From Xanthomonas hortorum (lineage in GTDB: Bacteria > Pseudomonadota > Gammaproteobacteria > Xanthomonadales > Xanthomonadaceae), in assembly GCF_024339125.1 (NCBI RefSeq), contig NZ_CP101417.1, positions 1,116,001-1,180,000 on the forward strand: a stretch of DNA of 64,000 nt, given 5' to 3'. The notes beneath the pieces are model-generated. The model did not search any database. It was not told the origin of the DNA and worked only from the letters and a program-made list of their open reading frames with translations. The first letter of the stretch is position 1. Each line of letters opens with the position of its first letter. Made by a program: the position numbers and the translations under genes. Below are positions 18,715 through 27,501 of this stretch, one piece after another.

Positions 18715-20000
18715 GGCAGATCCTTGGCAAGGCGCACGCCGGCAAACTGCCAACGCGCATCGGATGGGAAAAAGTTGCGGTAACTGGCGCGGATATGGCT
18801 GGCCGGTGTGGCACAACTGCCACCGCGCAGCACCCATTGCGCATTCATGAATTTGCCGTTGTATTCGCCCAGCGATCCGGGCCACGGCGCGAAACCCGGA
18901 TACGGCAGATACGCACTGCCGGTCCACTCCCAGACATCGCCGAACAACTGCTGCAGGCCGGTATCCACCGCTTCGGCGCCGCGTGGATGCAGCGCGTCGG
19001 TATCGACGAAATTGCCTTGCACCGGCACACCGGTGGCGGCTTGCTCCCACTCGGTTTCGGTGGGCAAACGCGCGCCGGCCCAACGTGCGAAGGCATCGGC
19101 TTCGAAGAGACTCAGATGACACACCGGTGCATGTGCATCGCGCGCGCGCCAGCCATCAAGCGTGAACTCGCGTCCATCTGCATCCCAGTACAACGGACGC
19201 TGCCAGCCCTGCGCCTGCACCATCGCCCAGCCATCGCTGAGCCAGGCGCCGGCACTGCGGTAACCACCGGCGTCGATGAATTCCTGGAATTCAGCATTGG
19301 TGACCACGCGATGCGCCAGCGCATGCGCGCCGACCAGAACACGGTGACGCGGCGATTCGTTGTCGTAGGCAAACGCTTCGGATTGCGGCCACGCGGCTGC
19401 ACCGATCTCCACGATCTGCTCGTCGCGCGCATGCCAGCGCAGCGTGCTGGCAATGGCGGCGGGCGGTGCGGGCGCATCGCGATAGGCCGGCTGCAACGGA
19501 TTGCTCCACAGCGCATGCTTGATGTCGGTGAGCAGCAACTCCTGATGCTGCTGCTCATGCTGGATCCCGAGTTGCACGATGGTGCAGGCCTGGGCGTCTA
19601 ATTGCCCATCGCGCAAGCGCTGCTGCATCTGTGCATCGACCGCAGCGCGGTAATCGCGCACCTGCTGCAACGAGGGCCGCGACAGCACACCGCGGCGTGC
19701 GCGCGCATGCATCGGGCCGACGCTTTGGTAGTAGCTGTTGAACAAGAAATCCCAGGCCGGATCGAACACGCGGTACGCAGGATCTGTCTGCAACACGAAG
19801 CGTTCGAAGAACCAGGTGGTATGCGCCAGATGCCATTTGCTGGGGCTGGCGTCGGGCATGCTCTGCACCATCGCGTCTTCGGCGCTGAGCGGTGCGGCGA
19901 GGCGATCGCTCAACGCGCGGGTCTGCGCGAAGCGTTCCAGCAGGGTCAGCTGCTGTTGCTGGTGGTCGACCAGCACGGGGGAGAGTGCAGACATGTGCAT
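18711..20000 (-). CDS. egtB: Ergothioneine sulfoxide synthase EgtB
   Basis: 429 aa. Non-heme iron enzyme joining a cysteine-type thiol to hercynine with O2. An N-terminal DinB-like domain carries the iron ligands: His57 in KWHLAHTTWFFE and the HX3HXE motif HEQQHQE (His148, His152). The C-terminal half is a formylglycine-enzyme-like domain (PRHRVLVGAHALAHRVVTNAEFQEF ... LRGGSCATPASHIRASYRNFFPSDARWQFAGVRLA). ATG at 20000; an ATG two codons later is equally possible and no clear ribosome site decides. No egtA or egtC is present here, suggesting the EgtB subtype that uses cysteine directly; this is inference. Confidence 0.93.
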   Translation of the reverse strand: MHMSALSPVLVDHQQQQLTLLERFAQTRALSDRLAAPLSAEDAMVQSMPDASPSKWHLAHTTWFFERFVLQTDPAYRVFDPAWDFLFNSYYQSVGPMHARARRGVLSRPSLQQVRDYRAAVDAQMQQRLRDGQLDAQACTIVQLGIQHEQQHQELLLTDIKHALWSNPLQPAYRDAPAPPAAIASTLRWHARDEQIVEIGAAAWPQSEAFAYDNESPRHRVLVGAHALAHRVVTNAEFQEFIDAGGYRSAGAWLSDGWAMVQAQGWQRPLYWDADGREFTLDGWRARDAHAPVCHLSLFEADAFARWAGARLPTETEWEQAATGVPVQGNFVDTDALHPRGAEAVDTGLQQLFGDVWEWTGSAYLPYPGFAPWPGSLGEYNGKFMNAQWVLRGGSCATPASHIRASYRNFFPSDARWQFAGVRLAKDLP

Positions 20001-20065
20001 ATGCTTGAGGAGCGGCCGTGAACGCGCCGTGTCGGCAGCGTGGCAGCCAGCGGTAAGCTGTAGTC

Positions 20066-21247
20066 ATGTCCACGTCTTCCCTGTCCAGCCTGCTCCCCGC
20101 CCCCATCGATTGGGCACATCGGCAGCAGGCATTCGCGTTGCCTATCGACATCACGTATCTGGATGCCGCCTCGCGCGGACCGCTGTTGCGCGCCGTGCAA
20201 ACGGTGGCACATCAGGCCCTCGACGCGATGGCCACACCCTGGCAGCTGCCGTTCGATGCGTGGCTGCATGACATCGAATGTTTGCGCGCGCTTGCCGCTG
20301 GCTTGTTCGACCACGACACCGACGGCGTGGCGATGCTGCCCTCGGCCGCGCATGGGCTGGCCACTGCCGCACGCAACCTGCCGCTGCAACGCGGCGAGGC
20401 GGTGTTGCTGCTGGAGGGACAATTCCCGTCCAACTTGCTGATCTGGCAACGGCGCTGTGTGGAAGTCGGTGCGCATATCGTGGCGGTGCCGACGACCAGC
20501 GGCGACGCACTCACCGATGCGGTATTGCAGGCGATTGCCGACACCCCTGCGTTACGCATCGTGACGCTGCCGCACGCGTACTGGCTGGATGGGCGGCAAC
20601 TGGACCTGGACCGGATCAGCACAGCGGTGCACGCGCGCGGCGCGGCATTGGTGCTGGATCTGAGCCAGAGTCTGGGCGTGCTGCCGACCGATCTACCGCG
20701 CTGGCAACCGGATTTTGTGGTCAGTGTCGGCCACAAATGGCTGCTCGGGCCGATGGGATTGGCCTGGCTGTGGGTGGCACCGCACTGGCGTGCGCACGGC
20801 GTGCCGATCGAAGAACACTGGATCGGCCGCGATGCGGGCAGCAGTTGGGACTTTCCGGTCGCGAAAGCGCCACCGTACCGCAGCGGTGCACGACGGTTCG
20901 ATGCCGGCGGCGTTGCCGATCCCTTGCGGATCGCAATGGCGACGGTGGCATTGCAGCAAGTCACCGCATGGCAGCCTGCACGCATTGGGCAGGCGCTTGG
21001 TGCGCTCACTGCGCAGTGGGATGCGGCCTTGCACGTACGTGGTCTGGGCGGCTGGCGCACGCCTGGGCATGCACCGCATCTCACGGCCTTGCAGCCTCCA
21101 GCAGATCAGCTGGATGCAGTGGCGGCAACGTTCAGCAAACTTGGTGCGATCTGCACGCGGCGACACGGACGTTTACGTATCGCACCGCACATGAGCGTCA
21201 CCGAGGATGCGCTTTCACGCTTGATTGCGGCGCTGCCAGACGGATGA
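20066..21247 (+). CDS. Class-V PLP enzyme, candidate ergothioneine C-S lyase (EgtE-like)
   Basis: 393 aa. Aminotransferase class V / cysteine-desulfurase fold: YLDAASRGPL at the N-terminus, LVLDLSQSLGVLPTDL with the PLP-ring aspartate (about 198), and PLP lysine K224 in SVGHKWLLGPMG. It is transcribed divergently from egtB with 65 bp between starts. EgtE, a class-V PLP enzyme, performs the last step of ergothioneine synthesis in mycobacteria; adjacency makes that role likely here. The family also includes kynureninase-like and isopenicillin-epimerase-like enzymes, so the assignment is inferred from context. Confidence 0.7.
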   Translation: MSTSSLSSLLPAPIDWAHRQQAFALPIDITYLDAASRGPLLRAVQTVAHQALDAMATPWQLPFDAWLHDIECLRALAAGLFDHDTDGVAMLPSAAHGLATAARNLPLQRGEAVLLLEGQFPSNLLIWQRRCVEVGAHIVAVPTTSGDALTDAVLQAIADTPALRIVTLPHAYWLDGRQLDLDRISTAVHARGAALVLDLSQSLGVLPTDLPRWQPDFVVSVGHKWLLGPMGLAWLWVAPHWRAHGVPIEEHWIGRDAGSSWDFPVAKAPPYRSGARRFDAGGVADPLRIAMATVALQQVTAWQPARIGQALGALTAQWDAALHVRGLGGWRTPGHAPHLTALQPPADQLDAVAATFSKLGAICTRRHGRLRIAPHMSVTEDALSRLIAALPDG

Positions 21248-21265
21248 GGCGGTAAGCCAGCGCTT

Positions 21266-21335
21266 GTAGGAGCGGACCTGGCCGCGAAGGGGCGTTACCG
21301 GGGTAATGCCTCATCGCGGCCAGGTCCGCTCCTAC
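21266..21335. repeat. Perfect 22-bp inverted repeat, REP-like / bidirectional terminator
   Basis: Arms at 21266-21287 (beginning GTAGGAGCGGACC) and 21314-21335 are perfect complements across a 26-nt loop. It lies between the converging PLP-enzyme and permease genes, so it could end both transcripts. There is no T tract. A related half-site occurs at 27442-27463, consistent with a dispersed GTAGGAGCGG repeat family. Confidence 0.85.
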
Positions 21336-21339
21336 GCGC

Positions 21340-22812
21340 TCAACCGCGCTGGCTGAGCCGCAACCCACGCGGCGTGACCCAGCGCTCCAGGCCTTCGAAC
21401 GCCGCCTGCACCAGCAGTGCAAGCACCGCCGCGGGAATCGCGCCTTCCAGAATCAAGCCGATGTCGTCCAGACGAATGCCGGTGAGGATCGGCTGGCCGT
21501 AACCGCCAGCACCGATCAATGCGCCCAGCGTGGCGGTGCCGACGTTGATCACCGCTGCGGTCTGGATGCCGGCCACGATCGTGCGACGCGCCAGCGGCAA
21601 CTCCACGCGCCATAAACGCGTCCACGCCGGCAGCCCGATCGCCTGAGCGGTCTGGCGCAGCTCGCGCGGGATCGAGGTCAGCCCGGCGTGGGTGTTGCGC
21701 ACGATCGGCAGCAGGCTGTAGAGAAACAACGCGGCAATCGCCGGTTTAGCGCCGATGCCGAACAGCGGAATCATGAAGACGAACACCGCCAGCGATGGCA
21801 GCGTCTGCAACACGCCGGTCAACGACAACACCACCTGACCGAGCCGCTGCCGCCGCGCCGCAAGCACGCCCAGCGGCAACGCAATCACCAACGCAAAGCC
21901 CAACGAGATGCCGACCAGGGCCAGATGTTCGCGCGTGTGCCGCAGCAGGCGGGTGATACGCGAATCGGCTTCGGATGCAGGCTTGACGCCCAGCCATTGC
22001 GCCGCCACCGCCGCCTCGGACTGACGCTCCAGCTTCACCTGCGCGTTGAGCCGTTGCATGGTCGCTTCGTCGATGCGTCCCTGCAGCCCCTGCAATGTCT
22101 TCAACATCGCCGGTGCGCGTTGCGCCAGGTCCTTGCGATACAGAAACACGGCCTGGTACTCGGGGAAATACCGGCGGTCGTCGCGCAGCACCTGCAACTG
22201 GTAATACGGAATTTCCGCATCGGTGCTGTAGAGATCGGTGACTTCGATCGCCCCACTCTGCAGCGCGCGATAGGCCAGATCGTGATCCAGCCCGGTCGCG
22301 GTCTGCGGCAGCGCGTACGCGGCGCGTATGCCAGGCCAGCCATCGGCGCGTTGCATGAATTCGTTGCTCAGGCCGATGGTGAGCGTTGGATGCCGGGCCA
22401 GATCCGACATCGTCGCGATACCGAGCGCCTGCGCGCGTTCGGCACGCATGCCGAAGGCATAGGTGTTCTGGAAGCCGAGCGAGTCGGTCATCGCCAGTCC
22501 GCGTGCATCGAGTGCGGCACGCAGTTCGGCCTGACTGGCTTTGGGTAGTTGCAGCAGTTCCTGCGCCAGCGTGCCGGTGTATTCGGCGTAAGCATCGATC
22601 TGCCCGGTCTCCAGCGCGCGCCACAGGATGCGCGTGCCACCGAGCTGCGCGCGGTGCTGCACCTCCACACCATCTCTCTGGCCGGCGGCAGTGGCGATCT
22701 CGCCCAGCAGGACCGCCTCGGTGAAGTTCTTCGAGCCGATCGTCACCTGCGCGGCATGCGCGCCGGCACTGCAGATCAGCACACATAGTGCGAGCAACGC
22801 GCGCGCGATCAT
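21340..22812 (-). CDS. ABC transporter substrate-binding protein fused to permease (OpuB/OpuC, betaine-type)
   Basis: 490 aa. Signal peptide (MIARALLALCVLICSAGAHA), then an OpuAC-type binding domain at about 22-275 with GSKNFTEAVLLGE, LGGTRILWRALETGQIDAYAEYTGT and DLYSTDAEI. A membrane permease domain with several helices follows from about 298 to 480 (LPLGVLAARRQRLGQ, AIGLPAWTRLWRVELPLARRTIVAGIQTAAVINVGTATL, GAGGYGQPI). Such importers take up quaternary-amine solutes: betaine, choline, carnitine or ergothioneine. The binding domain precedes the permease; in the described EgtU transporter the order is reversed. The start overlaps the ATPase stop (ATGA). Adjacency to egt genes makes ergothioneine or hercynine a plausible substrate. 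Confidence 0.88.
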   Translation of the reverse strand: MIARALLALCVLICSAGAHAAQVTIGSKNFTEAVLLGEIATAAGQRDGVEVQHRAQLGGTRILWRALETGQIDAYAEYTGTLAQELLQLPKASQAELRAALDARGLAMTDSLGFQNTYAFGMRAERAQALGIATMSDLARHPTLTIGLSNEFMQRADGWPGIRAAYALPQTATGLDHDLAYRALQSGAIEVTDLYSTDAEIPYYQLQVLRDDRRYFPEYQAVFLYRKDLAQRAPAMLKTLQGLQGRIDEATMQRLNAQVKLERQSEAAVAAQWLGVKPASEADSRITRLLRHTREHLALVGISLGFALVIALPLGVLAARRQRLGQVVLSLTGVLQTLPSLAVFVFMIPLFGIGAKPAIAALFLYSLLPIVRNTHAGLTSIPRELRQTAQAIGLPAWTRLWRVELPLARRTIVAGIQTAAVINVGTATLGALIGAGGYGQPILTGIRLDDIGLILEGAIPAAVLALLVQAAFEGLERWVTPRGLRLSQRG

Positions 22813-23546
22813 GCGGCCTCGCCGATGCTGCGTTGCGCAGTGAGAAAGCGTTGCACGAACGGATCGGCCGGATGTTCGAGCAAGCTGCGTGCACTGCCCT
22901 GCTGCACCACGCGGCCGGCGCGCATCAGCACCAGGGTGTCGGCCAGATAAGCCGCTTCGGCCACGTCATGCGTCACCAGCACCACGGTCTTGCCGAGCTG
23001 GGCGAACAGTTCGCGCATCTGCGCTTGCAGGTCGTAGCGCACGATGGGGTCGAGTGCGCCGAGCGGCTCGTCCAGCAGCAAGGCCGGTGGATCCAGCATC
23101 AAGGCGCGGATCAAGCCCACGCGCTGGCGCTGTCCGCCCGATAACTCGGCCGGGTAGCGCTTCAATAAGCCCGGCGGCAACTGGCACAGCGTGCACAAGA
23201 TCTCCAGGCGCTCATCGATGCGTTGCCGCGTCCAGCCCAGCGTCTGCGCCAGCAACACCACATTGCTGCGCGCATCCAGATGCGGAAACAGCCCGCCTTC
23301 CTGGATCACATAACCGATGCGTTGCCGCTGCGCCTGCAGGCTGGCGCGTTGCAGCGGCGTGCCGTCGAAGGCGACCGTGCCGCTGTCGGGCCATTCCAGC
23401 CCCACCAGCATGCGCAGCACGGTGGACTTGCCGGCGCCACTGGGGCCGATCAAGGCGGTGGTGATCCCGCTGGCGAATGTCAGCGTGACTGCATCGAGGG
23501 CAATGGCCTGGCCGTAGCGGCGGCTGACCTGGTCGAGAGTGAACAT
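22809..23546 (-). CDS. ABC transporter ATPase, betaine/proline type
   Basis: 245 aa from the ATG at 23546. Walker A GPSGAGKST, Q-loop VIQEGGLFPHL, signature LSGGQRQRVGLIRAL, Walker B ALLLDEPLGALD and H-loop VTHDVAEA are all intact. It is short and lacks the C-terminal CBS domains found in OpuCA/ProV-type ATPases that sense ionic strength, which argues against a pure osmoregulatory role. It precedes and overlaps the SBP-permease gene, so together they form a complete two-gene importer. Confidence 0.9.
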   Translation of the reverse strand: MFTLDQVSRRYGQAIALDAVTLTFASGITTALIGPSGAGKSTVLRMLVGLEWPDSGTVAFDGTPLQRASLQAQRQRIGYVIQEGGLFPHLDARSNVVLLAQTLGWTRQRIDERLEILCTLCQLPPGLLKRYPAELSGGQRQRVGLIRALMLDPPALLLDEPLGALDPIVRYDLQAQMRELFAQLGKTVVLVTHDVAEAAYLADTLVLMRAGRVVQQGSARSLLEHPADPFVQRFLTAQRSIGEAA

Positions 23547-23606
23547 GTGCGCGAGCTTGCCGGGCCTGGCGTCAGGCGAGCGCGAAGGCAAGCGTGCCGG
23601 CGCGCA

Positions 23607-24002
23607 TCACCGCGGCGGCGCCAGCAACTCGCGCGCGCTCAGAGAGCCATCGCCGTTGGCATCCTGCCGCGCGAAGCGCTCGATCAGCGTGGCGCGATGG
23701 GCCGCGCGGGTGATCGGCTTGCCGCGACGACCCGGCAGTTCATCGCCCTGCAGCACGCCGTCGTGATCCAGGTCGCGCTGATCGAAGGCGTAGCTCATCC
23801 AGGCCAGATATTCATCGCGGCTAACACGTCCATCGCCGTCGGTATCCATGCGCTGCAGATATTGCTGGCTGTCCTGCACCTGGGCCTGCGCGACAACCGC
23901 CGGAATGCACACACCACACGCCATCAGCATGCTGCGCACGATCAAGCCATGCGATCCACGCGCGCGCGCACCGGCACGCGTGCCACTACGCTTAAGACCC
24001 AC
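23607..24002 (-). CDS. Exported EF-hand calcium-binding protein
   Basis: 131 aa from 24002. Later starts (a GTG or ATG near residues 22-25) would give a shorter signal peptide, RSMLMACGVCIPAVVAQAQ. Three EF-hand loops are readable: DTDGDGRVSRDE, DLDHDGVLQGDE and DANGDGSLSARE, each with the Asp/Asn positions and final Glu for Ca2+. Probably a periplasmic calcium-binding protein. The start at 24002 overlaps the desaturase stop by 11 bp. Function beyond calcium binding unknown. Confidence 0.8.
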   Translation of the reverse strand: MGLKRSGTRAGARARGSHGLIVRSMLMACGVCIPAVVAQAQVQDSQQYLQRMDTDGDGRVSRDEYLAWMSYAFDQRDLDHDGVLQGDELPGRRGKPITRAAHRATLIERFARQDANGDGSLSARELLAPPR

Positions 24003-25197
24003 TCAGCGCATAACCCTTGAGCCGCGCCGCATACGCCTGCAAGGCGGCATTGCCGCTGGCTTCGGCCTCGTGACACCACTGCTGCAGGTGCTTGAGCCGT
24101 TCGGAGGCATCATGGCTGCGCGCTTCCAGCACGGCGGTCAAGCGCGCGCGGTACTCGACCAGCGTGCGCATGCGCGGGCGCTCGGCCACCCAGCGCTGCA
24201 ACTGTTCGCGCGCGTCGGGCTTGAGCCAACGCCCATCATCGACCAGGCCCTTGCGCAAGCGCCGCGGCAGCAACTGCCGCAACTTGGCGCCGGTGGCGGC
24301 AGCTTCTTCGCGCAATGCCGGCTTGAGCACGTTGCGCTGGTAGTCGGTCATGGCCTGAAAGCGATGCGACAGCAATGCCTTGAGTGTGTCGGCATCGGGC
24401 ACGGCGATATTGGGGCGGATATCCAGCGACGGCGCCACGCGCAGCACCTTGGCCAGGCCCAAGGCCTGCAAACCGCGAATCGCGACCCAGCCGATATCCA
24501 GCTCCCAGCGCCGCATCGAAAACCGCGCCGAGCTCGGGAACGCATGATGGTTGTTGTGCAGTTCTTCGCCACCGATCCACAACGCCCACGGCGTGAGGTT
24601 GGTGGAGGTGTCGGCCGATTCGAAATTGCGATAGCCCCACCAGTGGCCAAGACCATTGACCACGCCAGCGGCCCAGAACGGGATCCACGCCATCTGGATC
24701 GCCCACAACGCAATGCCCGGCAGACCGAACAACACCGAGTTGATGACCAGCAACGCGATCGGGCCGGCATTGGCATGCGGGGTGTACAGGTGACGCTCGA
24801 TCCAGTCGGTGGGTGCGCCCTTGCCGTACTGCTCGATATCGGCACGCTGCGCGCGCGCTTCGCGGTACAGCTCCACGCCGCGCCAGAACACTTGGCGGAT
24901 GCCCTTGGTCTGCGGGCTGTGCGGGTCTTCTTCGGTCTCCACCTTGGCGTGATGCTTGCGATGGATCGCCACCCATTCACGGGTGATCATCGAGGTGGTG
25001 AGCCAGGTCCAGAAACGGAAGACGTGCGCAACGAGCGGATGAAAATCCACACCCCGGTGCGCCTGGCTGCGATGCAGGTACAAGGTCACCGCAAAGATGG
25101 TGAGCTGGGTGAACACCAGCAGCACCGCCAGCATGCCCCACACGCCCAACCCGGCCACGCCGGAGGTCAGGAAGTCGATGATCGGATCGGACAACAT
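23992..25197 (-). CDS. Membrane acyl-CoA / fatty-acid delta-9 desaturase
   Basis: 401 aa from the ATG at 25197, with GGAA 8 bp upstream; a GTG at 25209 would add four residues. Integral-membrane di-iron desaturase with the three histidine boxes HRSQAHR, HRKHH and HNNHH and hydrophobic helices at about 14-45 and 145-185. It inserts a double bond in saturated acyl chains to keep membranes fluid. About 120 residues after the last box form a basic helical tail (QLLPRRLRKGLVDDGRWLKPDAREQ), longer than in minimal desaturases, role unknown. Confidence 0.92.
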   Translation of the reverse strand: MLSDPIIDFLTSGVAGLGVWGMLAVLLVFTQLTIFAVTLYLHRSQAHRGVDFHPLVAHVFRFWTWLTTSMITREWVAIHRKHHAKVETEEDPHSPQTKGIRQVFWRGVELYREARAQRADIEQYGKGAPTDWIERHLYTPHANAGPIALLVINSVLFGLPGIALWAIQMAWIPFWAAGVVNGLGHWWGYRNFESADTSTNLTPWALWIGGEELHNNHHAFPSSARFSMRRWELDIGWVAIRGLQALGLAKVLRVAPSLDIRPNIAVPDADTLKALLSHRFQAMTDYQRNVLKPALREEAAATGAKLRQLLPRRLRKGLVDDGRWLKPDAREQLQRWVAERPRMRTLVEYRARLTAVLEARSHDASERLKHLQQWCHEAEASGNAALQAYAARLKGYALSGS

Positions 25198-25348
25198 CGG
25201 CAGTTCCACAGCGGCGCCATCTCTTTGGTCGATGCAGACATGATGGGGGCGATGGCGGCAAACTTCACCCTTCGGATGCGTAGGGTGCGCCCTGCATTCC
25301 TAAAGCGGTTCACACGTCTCCTTTCCTCACTTGGTTGATGTCATCCGT

Positions 25349-26182
25349 ATGACTGTTGCTGCCGATTCTGCTGTCGAAAATGCCGTCCCGTTGATCGAAC
25401 TCGACCATGCCAGCGTGATGCGTGGCCAGGTACGCGTGCTGCACGCCTTGAGCCTGCGCATTGCGCTGGGGCAACACACCGCCATCCTGGGACCCAATGG
25501 CTGCGGCAAATCCTCTTTCATCAAACTGATCACGCGCGAGCTGTATCCGCTGGTGCGTGCCGACGGCCAACCGGCGGTGAAAGTGCTGGGCCAGACGCGC
25601 TGGCAGGTGGATCGCTTGCGCTCGCAGCTGGGCATCGTCACCGGCGATCTGAGCGTCAACCTGGCCGACATGCCGGGGCTGGATGTGGAAAGCGCGGTGC
25701 TGTCCGGCTTCTTCGCCAGCTACGTGGTGCCGCCGCATCGCGACGTCAGCGACGACATGCGTGCGCGGGCACGTGAGGCGCTTGCATTGGCGCGCGCACT
25801 GCCGCTGCTGGATCGGCAATTTGCCGAGTTGTCGGCCGGCGAAACCCGCCGCGTGCTGATCGCGCGTGCGTTGGTGAACCGGCCGCAGGCGCTGCTGCTG
25901 GACGAGCCGTCCACCGGTCTGGATCTGGTCGCGCGGCAACACCTGCTCGACAGCATGCGTCACCTCGCCCAGCAAGGCATCACGCTGGTACTGGTGACCC
26001 ACCACATCGAAGAGATCGTGCCGGAGATCGCGCGGGTGATCCTGCTACGCGGCGGCAGCGTGGTGGCCGATGGCACGCGCGATGCGCTGCTCACCGACGC
26101 CAGCCTGTCGGCAGCGTTCGACGGCCCGGTGCGGGTGCAGCGCGATGGCGAGCGTTATTGGGCGACGGTTGGGGAAGGCTGA
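25349..26182 (+). CDS. ABC ATPase (YlmA/ModF-like), no permease nearby
   Basis: 277 aa from the ATG at 25349; a TTG at 25331 is the alternative. Walker A GPNGCGKSS, signature LSAGETRRVLIARAL, Walker B ALLLDEPSTGLD and H-loop VTHHIEEI. The signature is LSAGE rather than LSGGQ, as in the ModF/YlmA group of soluble ABC proteins that act without a membrane partner. No permease gene is adjacent. Divergent from the desaturase, 151 bp apart. Function unknown. Confidence 0.85.
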   Translation: MTVAADSAVENAVPLIELDHASVMRGQVRVLHALSLRIALGQHTAILGPNGCGKSSFIKLITRELYPLVRADGQPAVKVLGQTRWQVDRLRSQLGIVTGDLSVNLADMPGLDVESAVLSGFFASYVVPPHRDVSDDMRARAREALALARALPLLDRQFAELSAGETRRVLIARALVNRPQALLLDEPSTGLDLVARQHLLDSMRHLAQQGITLVLVTHHIEEIVPEIARVILLRGGSVVADGTRDALLTDASLSAAFDGPVRVQRDGERYWATVGEG

Positions 26183-26276
26183 GTTGCTTGCGGGCGACGG
26201 GGCGCGGAGCGGGGGGCTGGGGTAAGGGTACGGGGTGAAGCCACACGTGGAATCAGATGACACCAGGCTTCGCTCG

Positions 26277-26324
26277 TACCCTCATCCGCCCCTGTGGGGC
26301 ACCTTCTCCCGTGGGGAGAAGGAA
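26277..26324. repeat. Dispersed hairpin repeat (CTCATCCGCCC family)
   Basis: CTCATCCGCCCCTGTGGGGC followed by a CCTTCTCCC/GGGGAGAAGG hairpin, in the leader of the patatin gene. Related copies lie at 37065-37110, 39241-39288 and 41177-41432. It reads as a mobile or REP-like intergenic element. Confidence 0.8.
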
Positions 26325-26384
26325 CAGCGGTTGATCGCGCGACGCGTGTATTCTCCCTCGCCATCCATCCAACATCCCGTCGCC

Positions 26385-27422
26385 ATGACCGCGCTCCGCC
26401 GCCCACGCTTTCTCGCCCTGATGTCGTTGCTCGGCCTGCTTTCGGCCTGCGGCGGTGAACCGCGCCCTGCCATGCCGGCACCCGTCGTGCAGGCGCCCTC
26501 TGCCAGCACTGCAAAGCCGGTGAAAATCGGCGTGGCGCTCGGTGGCGGTGCGGCCAAGGGATTTGCGCATATCGGTGTGATCAAGATGCTCGAAGCCAAC
26601 GGCTTTGCGCCGGTGGTGGTGTCGGGCACCAGCGCCGGCAGCGTGGTCGGCGCGTTGTATGCCAGCGGCATGGACGCATTCCAGATGCAGGAAAAAGCCG
26701 TTGCGCTCGACCAGACCAGCATCCGCGATGTGCGGATCTTCTCCGGCGGGCTGGTGCAGGGCCAGAAGCTGCAGGACTACGTCAACGAGCAGCTCGGCGG
26801 CAAACCGATCGACAAATTGCGCAAGCCCTTCGCCGCAGTCGCCACGCGCCTGGAAGACGGCGAACGCACCGTGTTCGTGCGCGGTAATGCCGGCCAGGCG
26901 GTGCGCGCGTCCAGCAGTATTCCCGGCGTGTTCGAGCCGGTGACCATCGGTCAGTACCACTATGTGGACGGCGGTGTGGTCAGCCCGGTGCCGGTGGATG
27001 CAGCGCGTCAGCTCGGCGCGGAATTCGTGGTGGCGGTGGATATTTCCAGCAAGGCCAGCGGCAAGAATCCTGGCGATCTGCTCGGCACCGTCAACCAATC
27101 GATCTCGATCATGGGCCAGCGCCTGGGCGAGGCCGAACTCAAACGTGCCGATGTGGTGATCCGCCCCAAGGTCAGCGACATCGGCTCGGCCGATTTCAAC
27201 CAGCGTGGCGCGGCCATCCTGGAAGGCGAGCGCGCCGCGATGGCGGCGATGCCGCAGATCCGCGCCAAGATCGCGCAGTTGCAAGCGCAGCGCAGCAGCG
27301 CTACCCGGACGGCTGCCGATCAGGCTGCCGCAGCCAAGGTAGAAGCGTATCGGCGCTGTCTGGAAGAGCGCTCGCGCTGGGAGAAATTGCGCGGCAAGGA
27401 CGAGGCCTGCGTGGCGCCGTGA
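26385..27422 (+). CDS. Patatin-like phospholipase, lipoprotein (NTE family)
   Basis: 345 aa from the ATG at 26385; longer frames upstream run through the hairpin repeat. Lipoprotein signal MTALRRPRFLALMSLLGLLSACGG. Patatin motifs: oxyanion loop LGGGAAKGFAHIG, nucleophile GTSAGSVVG and catalytic Asp in VDGGVVSPVP. Ser-Asp dyad complete, so likely an active lysophospholipase or acyl-hydrolase. Short core without the polypeptide transport domain of PlpD. The C-terminal 60 residues are Gln/Ala-rich helix ending CVAP. Site likely the inner face of the outer membrane or the periplasm. Confidence 0.9.
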   Translation: MTALRRPRFLALMSLLGLLSACGGEPRPAMPAPVVQAPSASTAKPVKIGVALGGGAAKGFAHIGVIKMLEANGFAPVVVSGTSAGSVVGALYASGMDAFQMQEKAVALDQTSIRDVRIFSGGLVQGQKLQDYVNEQLGGKPIDKLRKPFAAVATRLEDGERTVFVRGNAGQAVRASSSIPGVFEPVTIGQYHYVDGGVVSPVPVDAARQLGAEFVVAVDISSKASGKNPGDLLGTVNQSISIMGQRLGEAELKRADVVIRPKVSDIGSADFNQRGAAILEGERAAMAAMPQIRAKIAQLQAQRSSATRTAADQAAAAKVEAYRRCLEERSRWEKLRGKDEACVAP

Positions 27423-27441
27423 TGTGGACAAGACCGCTCTT

Positions 27442-27463
27442 GTAGGAGCGGCCTTGGCCGCGA
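27442..27463. repeat. Single GTAGGAGCGG half-repeat
   Basis: GTAGGAGCGGCCTTGGCCGC and two more bases, 20 bp after the patatin stop. It matches one arm of the 21266-21335 element; the second arm is missing. Contains its own short palindrome GGCCTTGGCC. Confidence 0.7.
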
Positions 27464-27501
27464 TGCGTTACCTGTACCGCATCAGCATCACCGGCGACAC
27501 C

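Noticed and set aside
21340-23546. Assigning the ABC importer firmly as osmoprotectant transporter OpuC
   Set aside because: Family fits, but the ATPase lacks CBS domains and the neighbours are ergothioneine genes, so the ligand was left open.
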